From Natronohydrobacter sp. (GTDB lineage Bacteria; Pseudomonadota; Alphaproteobacteria; Rhodobacterales; Rhodobacteraceae): a stretch of 5,271 nucleotides of DNA. The DNA lies in the NCBI GenBank assembly GCA_007123015.1, contig SKSL01000124.1, positions 1 to 5,271 on the forward strand, given 5' to 3'. A model generated the notes under the pieces. The model ran no database searches and had not been told where the DNA came from. It saw only the letters and a program-made list of their open reading frames with translations. Positions 1 to 5,068 of the stretch are shown here, piece after piece. Each line of letters opens with the position of its first letter. Position 1 is the first letter of the stretch. The translations under genes and the position numbers were made by a program.

Positions 1-646
1 CGTCGCGGCGGCGGATGACTTCGATCCGGGTCTCGATCTCTTTTGGGCTGGTCACTTCGACCGAGAGGCCGAAACGATCCAGAAGCTGCGGGCGCAACTC
101 GCCTTCTTCCGGGTTGCCGGAGCCCACAAGGACGAAGCGCGCCGGGTGGCGGATCGACATGCCTTCGCGCTCGACCACGTTTTCGCCGGATTGCGCCACA
201 TCGAGCAGCAGATCGACGATGTGATCTTCGAGCAGGTTCACTTCGTCGATATAGAGATAGCCGCGATTGGCGCGCGCCAGAAGCCCGGCCTGAAACGCCT
301 TTTCGCCGCGTGTAAGCGCGCGTTCGATGTCGAGCGCGCCAGTCACGCGGTCTTCGGACACGCCCAAGGGCAGATCGACGACGGGAGTGGGGCGGGTTTC
401 AACTTCGGTGGTCGTGATTTCGGCCCAGTCGGGGCAACCTTCGGGTCGTGCGGAATTGACCGGGCAGCCTTTGACAGCCTCGATGGGGGGCAGAAGTGCA
501 GCCAGCGCGCGCACGGCGGTCGATTTGCCTGTGCCACGGTCGCCGAAAACCAGCACGCCGCCGATCTTTGGGTCGATCGCCGTCAGGATCATTGCGGTTT
601 TCATCTCGTCCTGTCCGACGATGGCGGAGAAGGGGAAAGGCGTCAT
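1..646 (-). CDS. bchI: Magnesium chelatase ATPase subunit BchI (3'-truncated by window edge)
   Basis: BchI is the AAA+ ATPase of magnesium chelatase. With BchD and BchH it drives ATP-dependent insertion of Mg2+ into protoporphyrin IX in the cytoplasm, the first step committed to bacteriochlorophyll. The minus-strand frame from ATG at 646 stays open to base 1 and gives 215 residues, about two thirds of the usual 330-350. It starts MTPFPFSAIVGQDEMK. Visible motifs are Walker A GDRGTGKST (residues 35-43), Walker B YLYIDE (130-135) followed by VNLLEDHIVD, and the GNPEEGELRPQLLDRFG segment (about 177-193), which carries conserved AAA+ arginine/sensor residues of the ChlI/BchI family. The start is supported by an AGGAGG four bases upstream. 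Its ATG overlaps the crtA stop as ATGA, so the two genes are probably co-transcribed and translationally coupled. In Rhodobacter bchD and bchO follow; here that part lies outside the window. No frameshift is seen. Identification is very secure. Confidence 0.97.
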   Translation of the reverse strand, partial: MTPFPFSAIVGQDEMKTAMILTAIDPKIGGVLVFGDRGTGKSTAVRALAALLPPIEAVKGCPVNSARPEGCPDWAEITTTEVETRPTPVVDLPLGVSEDRVTGALDIERALTRGEKAFQAGLLARANRGYLYIDEVNLLEDHIVDLLLDVAQSGENVVEREGMSIRHPARFVLVGSGNPEEGELRPQLLDRFGLSVEVTSPKEIETRIEVIRRRD

Positions 647-1350
647 GCGGCCTCCTGTCTGTTCGGTTGCGACAAGGGCGCGCGCCCCTGCCATGTGCCC
701 TGCACCCCGCTGATGCGGAAGCGGGCATAGAGTTCTTCATTGAACCAGCCTTCGTCGCGGACCGCGCGGATCGCTTCGGCATGGGGGCCACGGCGGGCGA
801 AATCGGCCATCGCCTGGGCATCGGGCCAGACCGAGAAGGTCACTTGATGCAAGAGTGGCACTTCACCGATGCCGATCTTGAAGATCACATTCGGATCACG
901 GCCCACCTTGGCCGAGATATCCGGCACCCGGCCCCAGAAGCGCAGCGCGCGGGCGGGTTTGACAGTGGCGCGGGTCATGGCGGCGATGGGGCCGTCAGGG
1001 CTGTCGCCTTCGGGCTTGAAGGGCGCGACACCGGCCCAATGGCCGCGCGCGCTATAGGGTTCCAGGAACAGCGTGCAGGATTCATCGGCCTTCGCGCGCC
1101 ATGTGGTGAAGGGGCGCGCATCCATCCCAGCCTCGGCGAGATCGCGACTTTCCCAGGCACAGAGGATCGCCCAGGTGCCCCAATTGGGCTTCGGTGTGAA
1201 ACCCTCGCCCGTGCCCGAGCCACAGAGTTTCCAGAAGTCCAGCCCGGGCACGCGCGGCAATACAAAGCGCGCCGCCCCCATCTGGCCCAGCACCCAGAGC
1301 CGCGTAAGCGCGCGGTCGAACCGGAACAGAGACAGGGTGACAGTTTGCAT
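643..1350 (-). CDS. crtA: Spheroidene monooxygenase CrtA
   Basis: CrtA adds the C-2 keto oxygen to spheroidene (giving spheroidenone) and acts similarly on related acyclic carotenoids when oxygen is available; the Rhodobacter enzyme has been reported to bind heme. The 235-residue product begins MQTVTLSLFRF, matching the N-terminus of Rhodobacter CrtA, which supports the ATG at 1350; no alternative ATG or GTG lies upstream in frame near it. Family-typical blocks are RLWVLGQM (17-24), FWKLCGSGTGEGFTPKPNW (39-57), VIFKIGIGEVPLLHQVTFSV (155-174) and WFNEELYARFRI (202-213). No membrane segment or signal peptide is obvious. No clear Shine-Dalgarno precedes the ATG. The gene reads away from crtI across a 135-base shared control region and leads into bchI with an ATGA overlap, the classical crtA-bchI(-bchD-bchO) order. 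The C-terminal tail after about residue 220 is short and poorly conserved. The family assignment is firm; substrate range cannot be read from sequence. Confidence 0.95.
   Translation of the reverse strand: MQTVTLSLFRFDRALTRLWVLGQMGAARFVLPRVPGLDFWKLCGSGTGEGFTPKPNWGTWAILCAWESRDLAEAGMDARPFTTWRAKADESCTLFLEPYSARGHWAGVAPFKPEGDSPDGPIAAMTRATVKPARALRFWGRVPDISAKVGRDPNVIFKIGIGEVPLLHQVTFSVWPDAQAMADFARRGPHAEAIRAVRDEGWFNEELYARFRISGVQGTWQGRAPLSQPNRQEAA
651..656 (-). promoter_or_regulatory. Shine-Dalgarno of bchI inside crtA
   Basis: AGGAGG on the minus strand lies four bases before the bchI ATG and inside the last codons of crtA. It is a full-strength ribosome binding site, so bchI can be initiated independently as well as by re-initiation at the ATGA overlap. 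It also fixes the bchI start. Confidence 0.75.
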
Positions 1351-1385
1351 GGGCGAGTCGTGGCTTTCAGTTTGCTCTTGCAGAA

Positions 1386-1403
1386 TGTCACAGGAACTGG
1401 ACA
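1386..1403. promoter_or_regulatory. PpsR/CrtJ-type palindrome, site 1 (crtA-proximal)
   Basis: TGTCACAGGAACTGGACA matches the TGT-N12-ACA consensus bound by PpsR (CrtJ), the redox- and light-responsive repressor of purple-bacterial bch, crt and puc genes. It lies 36 bases upstream of the crtA start, where bound protein would cover a crtA promoter. The match is direct; binding is inferred. Confidence 0.8.
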
Positions 1404-1418
1404 GAGTAAAGGAAAGAA

Positions 1419-1436
1419 TGTAAACCTTGATTGACA
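1419..1436. promoter_or_regulatory. PpsR/CrtJ-type palindrome, site 2
   Basis: TGTAAACCTTGATTGACA is an exact TGT-N12-ACA and the most AT-rich of the three sites. Its centre is 33 bases (about three helical turns) from site 1, a spacing compatible with cooperative binding on one DNA face. It overlaps TTGATT/TTGACA hexamers that could be the -35 of crtI, so occupancy would block crtI transcription. Confidence 0.82.
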
Positions 1437-1455
1437 GTCGTGACCCGTGTAGGCT
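1427..1455 (+). promoter_or_regulatory. Candidate sigma-70 promoter of crtI-crtB
   Basis: TTGATT (1427-1432) and TAGGCT (1450-1455) are separated by 17 bases and face crtI, giving a short leader before the ATG at 1486. TTGACA at 1431-1436 is a better -35 hexamer but has no good -10 at 16-18 bases. The hexamers lie inside palindromes 2 and 3, the layout expected of a repressed photosynthesis promoter. On the other strand TTTACT (1405-1410) and CATTCT (1382-1387), also 17 apart, are a weaker candidate for crtA. Confidence 0.4.
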
Positions 1456-1465
1456 TGCGCGGACA
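1448..1465. promoter_or_regulatory. PpsR/CrtJ-type palindrome, site 3 (crtI-proximal)
   Basis: TGTAGGCTTGCGCGGACA also fits TGT-N12-ACA, centred 29 bases from site 2 and ending 20 bases before the crtI ATG. Its core is GC-rich, unlike sites 1 and 2, so it may be weaker or fortuitous. It overlaps the best crtI -10 candidate and the likely transcription start region. Confidence 0.55.
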
Positions 1466-1485
1466 GATAAGGATGGGACCCCGAG

Positions 1486-3021
1486 ATGCTTGATTCGACC
1501 GGACTGCCGCGCGCCATTGTCATCGGGGCCGGGCTTGGGGGGCTGGCCTCTGCCATGCGGCTGGGGGCGAAAGGGTATCAGGTGACCGTGATCGACAAGC
1601 TGGACCGTCCGGGTGGGCGCGGCTCAAGCATCACGCAGGGCGGGCACCGCTTTGATCTGGGGCCGACGATCATCACAGTGCCGCAGGGGCTGCGTGACCT
1701 CTGGGCCGCCTGCGGGCGCGATTTCGACCAGGATGTGACTTTGAGGCCGATGGAGCCCTTCTACGAAATCCGCTGGCCGGATGGGTCTACCTTTACCATG
1801 CGCCATGGCGAGGCCAAGATGGAAGCCGAGGTGAAACGCCTGTCGCCCGATGATCTGCCGGGGTTCCGCAAATTCCTGTCCGATGCGGAAGATCGCTACT
1901 GGTTCGGCTATGAAAATCTGGGCCGCCGCCCGATGAATGAGCTGTGGGAGCTGATCAAGGTCCTGCCGCGTTTCGCCTGGCTGCGCGCGGATCGCTCGGT
2001 CTATGCCCATGCGGCGCGGCGTGTCCGCGACCCGCGCCTGCGCTTTGCGCTGTCCTTTCATCCGCTGTTCATCGGGGGCGATCCGTTCCGCGTGACCTCG
2101 ATGTATATCCTTGTCAGTCATCTGGAAAAAGCCTTTGGCGTGCATTACGCGATGGGCGGGGTGCAGGCGATTGCCGACGCCATGGCGAAGGTGATCCGCG
2201 ATCAGGGCGGCGTGCTGCGGCTGAATACGGAAGTGGATGAAATCGTCATTGCGGGTGGCCGCGCCGATGGTGTGCGGCTGGTGGACGGGACAGAGCTGCA
2301 CGCCGATGTGGTCGTCTCGAATGCCGATGCGGGCCATACCTATACGCGGCTGTTGCGCCAGCGGACCCGAAGGCGCTGGACCGATGCGAAGGTGACGCGC
2401 CAGCGCTGGTCGATGGGGCTATATGTCTGGTATTTCGGCACCAAAGGCACGCAGCAGATGTGGCGCGATGTGGGGCACCATACGATTGTCGTGGGGCCGC
2501 GTTACAAAGACCACATCAAGGATATCTTCATTCGCGGGAAGCTGGCCGAGGATATGAGCCTCTATGTCCACCGCCCGTCTGTGACTGACCCCTCTGTGGC
2601 GCCCGAAGGCGATGACACCTTCTATGTGCTCTCACCCGTGCCGCATCTGGGGCATGACAATGGCGTGGATTGGGCCACCGAGCAGGAAGCTTACCGCGCC
2701 AAGATGCTCGCCATGCTGGAGGACCGACTGCTACCCGGCCTGTCCGGGCGGATCACGGAAAGCCTGATCTTCACACCAGAGACGTTTCGCGACCGCTATC
2801 TTTCGCCCCTTGGCGCAGGCTTCTCGATTGAACCGCGTATCCTGCAAAGCGCTTGGTTCCGACCGCATAATGTGTCCGAGGAACTGCCGGGCCTGTATCT
2901 GGCGGGCGCTGGAACGCATCCGGGCGCGGGTGTGCCGGGGGTCATCGGGACCGCTGAAGTATTGGGCCAGTTGGTGCCTGATGCCCCAGCTGCCATGTCA
3001 GTCCGGATGGCCGCGCAATGA
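1486..3021 (+). CDS. crtI: Phytoene desaturase CrtI
   Basis: CrtI is a membrane-associated FAD flavoenzyme that desaturates 15-cis-phytoene stepwise to neurosporene or lycopene, feeding spheroidene or spirilloxanthin synthesis. The 511-residue product has the length typical of Rhodobacter CrtI. The N-terminal dinucleotide-binding fold is plain: IVIGAGLGGLASAMRLGAKG (11-30), an acidic/basic strand end VTVIDK (33-38), then RPGGRGSS (41-48) and FDLGPTIIT (56-64). A conserved central block FHPLFIGGDPF (191-201) leads to HYAMGGVQAIADAM (220-233). The C-terminal carotenoid-oxidoreductase signature LAGAGTHPGAGVPGV (472-486) completes the FAD site. An AAGGA at 1469-1473 precedes the ATG with a rather long 12-base spacer; an ATG at 1473 is out of frame and soon stops. 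The gene heads the crtI-crtB(-tspO) unit, overlaps crtB by ATGA, and is probably repressed through the palindromes upstream. Whether it is a three- or four-step enzyme cannot be told from sequence. Confidence 0.97.
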   Translation: MLDSTGLPRAIVIGAGLGGLASAMRLGAKGYQVTVIDKLDRPGGRGSSITQGGHRFDLGPTIITVPQGLRDLWAACGRDFDQDVTLRPMEPFYEIRWPDGSTFTMRHGEAKMEAEVKRLSPDDLPGFRKFLSDAEDRYWFGYENLGRRPMNELWELIKVLPRFAWLRADRSVYAHAARRVRDPRLRFALSFHPLFIGGDPFRVTSMYILVSHLEKAFGVHYAMGGVQAIADAMAKVIRDQGGVLRLNTEVDEIVIAGGRADGVRLVDGTELHADVVVSNADAGHTYTRLLRQRTRRRWTDAKVTRQRWSMGLYVWYFGTKGTQQMWRDVGHHTIVVGPRYKDHIKDIFIRGKLAEDMSLYVHRPSVTDPSVAPEGDDTFYVLSPVPHLGHDNGVDWATEQEAYRAKMLAMLEDRLLPGLSGRITESLIFTPETFRDRYLSPLGAGFSIEPRILQSAWFRPHNVSEELPGLYLAGAGTHPGAGVPGVIGTAEVLGQLVPDAPAAMSVRMAAQ

Positions 3022-4043
3022 GCGCCGATCTTGATATGGAGGCCTGCCGCGCTGCGATTCGCACCGGGTCACTTTCGTTCCATGCGGCGTCAAAACTGCT
3101 GCCGCCCTCTGTCCGCGATCCGGCGCTGGTGCTCTATGCCTTCTGCCGTGTGGCTGATGATGCGGTCGATGAGGGGCAGGACGCGCGCGCTGCTGTTCTG
3201 CATCTGCAGGACCGGCTGGACCGCGCTTATGCTGGCCAGCCGATGGACGCGCCGATCGACCGCGCTTTCGCCCGCATGATCGACCACCACCAGATGCCGC
3301 GCGCCCTGCCCGATGCGCTGCTGGAAGGACTGGCCTGGGATGCTGAAGGGCGGCGCTTCGACACGCTCTCGGGTGTGCTCGACTATTCCGCGCGGGTCGC
3401 GGCTGTGGTAGGCGCGATGATGTGCGTGCTGATGGGGGTGCGCGACCGGCACCGGCTGGCGCGGGCCTGCGATCTTGGGCTGGCGATGCAGCTGACCAAT
3501 ATCGCCCGCGATGTGGGAGAAGATGCGCGGCGCGGGCGCATCTACCTGCCGTTGGATTGGTTCCGCGAAGCCGGGATCGACCCGGCGGTCTTCACTCAGG
3601 CGCCAAAAGCGCGGCCCGAAATCGGTGAGATGACCGCACGGCTTCTGCGCGAGGCCGATCGGCTTTACCTGCGCTCCGAACCCGGCATTTCCGCCCTGCC
3701 CGTCAGTTGCCGTCCCGGCATTTTCGCCGCCCGCACCATCTATGGCGGGATCGGTGGCGCGATCCGGGCGCAGGGTTGCGACAGCATCACGCAGCGCGCT
3801 GTGACCTCGCGCGGGCGCAAGCTGGGCTGGCTGGCCACATCCGGGCTGCGCGCCGGGGCAAGTGTGATCACCCCGCAAATGGCCACGCTTTACGCCAGAC
3901 CCCAGCCTGAAACCGATTTTCTGGTGCAGGCCGCCGCGCGCGACAGTACCCGCTTCAGTCGGTCGGATACCCTGATCGAGGCCCTGACACGGCTGCGCGC
4001 GCAAGATCTGGCCGCGCGCGGGCTGGATCAGAGCCGCGCCTGA
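3018..4043 (+). CDS. crtB: Phytoene synthase CrtB
   Basis: CrtB condenses two geranylgeranyl diphosphate molecules head to head, through prephytoene diphosphate, to phytoene, the entry step of C40 carotenoid synthesis at the cytoplasmic membrane. The 341-residue product has the family's usual size and both Mg-diphosphate-binding aspartate motifs: YAFCRVADDAVDE (40-52, with D47, D48 and D51) and QLTNIARDVGEDARRGRIYL (158-177, with D165 and D169). LDYSARVAAVVGAMM (121-135) is the usual helix between them. The ATG at 3018 sits in an ATGA overlap with the crtI stop, so translation is probably coupled and no strong Shine-Dalgarno is seen. The last ~40 residues are less conserved and arginine/alanine-rich. 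It supplies the substrate of the preceding gene. Identification is firm. Confidence 0.97.
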   Translation: MSADLDMEACRAAIRTGSLSFHAASKLLPPSVRDPALVLYAFCRVADDAVDEGQDARAAVLHLQDRLDRAYAGQPMDAPIDRAFARMIDHHQMPRALPDALLEGLAWDAEGRRFDTLSGVLDYSARVAAVVGAMMCVLMGVRDRHRLARACDLGLAMQLTNIARDVGEDARRGRIYLPLDWFREAGIDPAVFTQAPKARPEIGEMTARLLREADRLYLRSEPGISALPVSCRPGIFAARTIYGGIGGAIRAQGCDSITQRAVTSRGRKLGWLATSGLRAGASVITPQMATLYARPQPETDFLVQAAARDSTRFSRSDTLIEALTRLRAQDLAARGLDQSRA

Positions 4044-4060
4044 GCTAGTCTCCTCACGGT

Positions 4061-4139
4061 GGGTCCGACCCTATGCGCCCGGTCACGGGCGCCCAAGTAA
4101 AGGCTTGCGCCCGGTACGGGCGCTCCGTTAGGTCAGACC
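4061..4139. repeat. Symmetrical set of nested inverted repeats between crtB and tspO
   Basis: Four dyads occur in the order A-B-B'-A'. A is GGGTCCGACCC (4061-4071). B is a hairpin with seven perfect pairs, GCGCCCG/CGGGCGC, around GTCA (4075-4092). B' has the same arms around GTA (4107-4123). A' is GGTCAGACC (4131-4139). A (4062-4070) can also pair with A' over nine positions with one C-A mismatch, making a three-way junction with B and B' as arms. Because B and B' arms are identical, an alternative rod is possible: 4075-4081 with 4117-4123 and 4086-4092 with 4107-4113, capped by AAG/CTT around TAAAGG. GAGCT (4042-4046) and AGCTC (4146-4150) could close the whole. If transcribed it forms the crtB-tspO linker and ends 11 bases before the tspO ribosome binding site. 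It may be an mRNA stability or attenuation element, a tspO leader, or a palindromic repeat insertion. No family is recognised. Confidence 0.7.
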
Positions 4140-4163
4140 GGGCGAAGCTCAAAGGGGCGCGAT

Positions 4164-4622
4164 ATGGACTGGATGCTGTTTCTGACCTTCTTCGCCGCCT
4201 GTGGCGCGGCCGGAGCGACGGGCTCGATGTTCGAGCCGGGGAACTGGTATCGCGACCTGCAAAAGCCGTGGTGGACCCCGCCGGGTATCGTTTTCCCGCT
4301 GGTCTGGGTCACACTCTATATCGCCATGTCCTATGCCGCGATGCGCGTGGCGCTGATTGACGGATCGCAACAGGCGCTCGCCTTCTGGGCCGCGCAAATC
4401 GCCTTCAACACGCTCTGGTCGCCCGTATTCTTCGGGCTGAAGCGGATGCGCGCGGCCATGATCATCCTGTGCTTTCTCTGGGTCTTTGTGGCCGCCACCA
4501 TGGTCAGTTTCTGGGCGCTGGACCCGCTCGCAGGCATGCTCTTTGCCCCCTATTTGCTCTGGGTCACAATTGCGGGTGCGCTGAATTTTTCGGTCTGGCA
4601 GCGCAATCCGCAATTCGCCTGA
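4164..4622 (+). CDS. tspO: Tryptophan-rich sensory protein TspO (CrtK)
   Basis: TspO is the bacterial homologue of the mitochondrial translocator protein (peripheral benzodiazepine receptor). In Rhodobacter it lies in the outer membrane, binds porphyrins, and down-modulates photosynthesis gene expression in response to oxygen. The 152-residue product is close to the family's ~155-160. Hydrophobic segments at about 4-24, 41-63, 69-91, 96-118 and 121-145 give the expected five helices. Diagnostic motifs are KPWWTPP (34-40), ALAFWAAQIAFNTLWSPVFF (71-90) and the late GALNF (138-142), in the region corresponding to the cholesterol-recognition segment. The ATG at 4164 is preceded by AAAGGGG six bases upstream. 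The gene follows crtB by 120 bases, as in Rhodobacter crtI-crtB-tspO, with an unusual nest of hairpins in the gap; it may be read from the crtI promoter or its own. It ends three bases from the convergent next gene. Confidence 0.95.
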   Translation: MDWMLFLTFFAACGAAGATGSMFEPGNWYRDLQKPWWTPPGIVFPLVWVTLYIAMSYAAMRVALIDGSQQALAFWAAQIAFNTLWSPVFFGLKRMRAAMIILCFLWVFVAATMVSFWALDPLAGMLFAPYLLWVTIAGALNFSVWQRNPQFA

Positions 4623-4625
4623 CCC

Positions 4626-4922
4626 CTATTTATTCCCGTCGATCCATTTCGACATCAGCGCGCGATCCCGGAAACATTCTACCGGCACCGCGCGGCGCTT
4701 GATCCGGGCAATCCGCTCGGCAAAGGCCACTTGTCGCGACGACGGGCGCGGGTCCAGCGCGCTGGCTGGCAAAGCATTGGCTTGCGCGTCGATCCAGGCA
4801 CTCAGGCTGCGGCGGTCTTGCTGCACATCCCATGGCAGCAGGACCTTGTTGCGCAGGGCAAGCGCCCGCGCGTAAGCAATCTGGCGCGGTGTGGCGGGTT
4901 GAACAAAGCTTGGTTGATCCAT
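4626..4922 (-). CDS. Small protein of unknown function built of two tandem repeats
   Basis: This 98-residue product is not assigned to a named family. It is two copies of one unit at an exact 50-residue period without gaps: residues 13-45 and 63-95 share 12 of 33 identities. The shared pattern is R-Q-[IV]-A-[YF]-A at 13-18/63-68, a proline at 30/80, and D-R-x-x-[LM]-S-x-W-I-D at 36-45/86-95. The duplication argues strongly that the frame is coding. Each unit looks like a small two-helix module; similar [KR]Q-I-A-[FY]-A ... L-P ... S-x-[FW]-[IL]-D modules are, from memory, seen at C-termini of some proteobacterial DNA topoisomerases and small hypothetical proteins, so a nucleic-acid-related role is possible but unproven. 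No signal peptide or membrane segment is visible; the protein is basic in its second half. The ATG has GGAG seven bases upstream. A LexA-like direct repeat lies 38-52 bases upstream, suggesting DNA-damage control. It converges on tspO, three bases apart, and diverges from the acyl-CoA synthetase gene. Confidence 0.78.
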   Translation of the reverse strand: MDQPSFVQPATPRQIAYARALALRNKVLLPWDVQQDRRSLSAWIDAQANALPASALDPRPSSRQVAFAERIARIKRRAVPVECFRDRALMSKWIDGNK

Positions 4923-4939
4923 CGCGGTTCTCCGGTCTG

Positions 4940-4954
4940 AAACATTTGCAGAAC
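4940..4954. promoter_or_regulatory. Degenerate second LexA-like repeat
   Basis: AAACATTTGCAGAAC fits the same direct repeat with one mismatch in the first half-site (AAAC-N7-GAAC). Together with the perfect box the four half-sites start at 4940, 4951, 4960 and 4971, spaced 11, 9 and 11 bases, so all fall on roughly one face of the helix. Confidence 0.4.
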
Positions 4955-4959
4955 AAATA

Positions 4960-4974
4960 GAACATTACAGGAAC
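4960..4974. promoter_or_regulatory. LexA-type SOS box (GAAC-N7-GAAC)
   Basis: GAACATTACAGGAAC is an exact GAAC-N7-GAAC, read GTTC-N7-GTTC on the minus strand. This direct repeat is the operator described for LexA in Alphaproteobacteria, including Rhodobacter. It lies 38-52 bases upstream of the 98-residue gene and overlaps that gene's best -10 hexamer, an ideal place for repression. It is 95-109 bases from the acyl-CoA synthetase start. Binding is inferred; eight fixed bases could occur by chance. Confidence 0.6.
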
Positions 4975-4992
4975 ATCTTCAAGTCCTGTGCC
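4964..4992 (-). promoter_or_regulatory. Candidate promoter of the 98-residue gene
   Basis: On the minus strand TGTAAT (4969 to 4964), five of six matches to the -10 consensus, lies 17 bases downstream of GGCACA (4992 to 4987), three of six matches to -35. Transcription would start near 4957, leaving a leader of about 35 bases that includes the GGAG ribosome binding site. The -10 sits inside the LexA-like box. Confidence 0.4.
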
Positions 4993-5025
4993 ACCCTTCC
5001 CGGGATCGGGCTTGCCCCTGATCTG

Positions 5026-5066
5026 TGGATCCGCATGATCGCCACCACCCAACCTTGGATCCGATG
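5026..5066 (+). repeat. Short direct repeat upstream of the acyl-CoA synthetase gene
   Basis: TGGATCCGCATG (5026-5037) recurs as TGGATCCGATG (5056-5066), start to start 30 bases, with one base missing. Each copy contains the palindrome GGATCC. The second copy ends just before the ATG at 5069 and includes an out-of-frame ATG at 5064. It could be an operator pair or a chance duplication. Confidence 0.3.
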
Positions 5067-5068
5067 CC

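Noticed and set aside
496..1434. Long open frame on the plus strand, about 312 codons, opposite crtA and bchI
   Set aside because: It is antisense to two clearly identified genes, arginine-rich and of low complexity, typical of a shadow frame in GC-rich DNA.
1427..1440. TTGAT half-site considered as an FnrL/FNR box
   Set aside because: The second half (ATCAA after four bases) is absent; AGTCG is found instead.
1624..2337. Minus-strand open frame of about 237 codons inside crtI
   Set aside because: Antisense to the conserved crtI coding sequence, with no recognisable domain; an effect of third-position GC bias.
3090..4004. Minus-strand open frame of about 304 codons inside crtB
   Set aside because: Antisense to crtB, whose catalytic motifs are intact; the antisense product has no recognisable features.
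4075..4123. Hairpins considered as rho-independent terminators of crtB
   Set aside because: The stems are strong but neither is followed by a T run on either strand; they are followed by CCAAGTAA and TCCGTTAG.
4061..4139. Cloverleaf-like fold considered as a tRNA or tRNA-like gene
   Set aside because: The arm lengths and loops do not fit a tRNA: there is no T-loop consensus, no anticodon arm and no 7-pair acceptor stem with CCA position.
4073..4360. Plus-strand open frame starting within the intergenic palindromes and overlapping tspO
   Set aside because: Its start lies in the hairpin structure without a ribosome binding site, and most of it is an out-of-frame reading of tspO.
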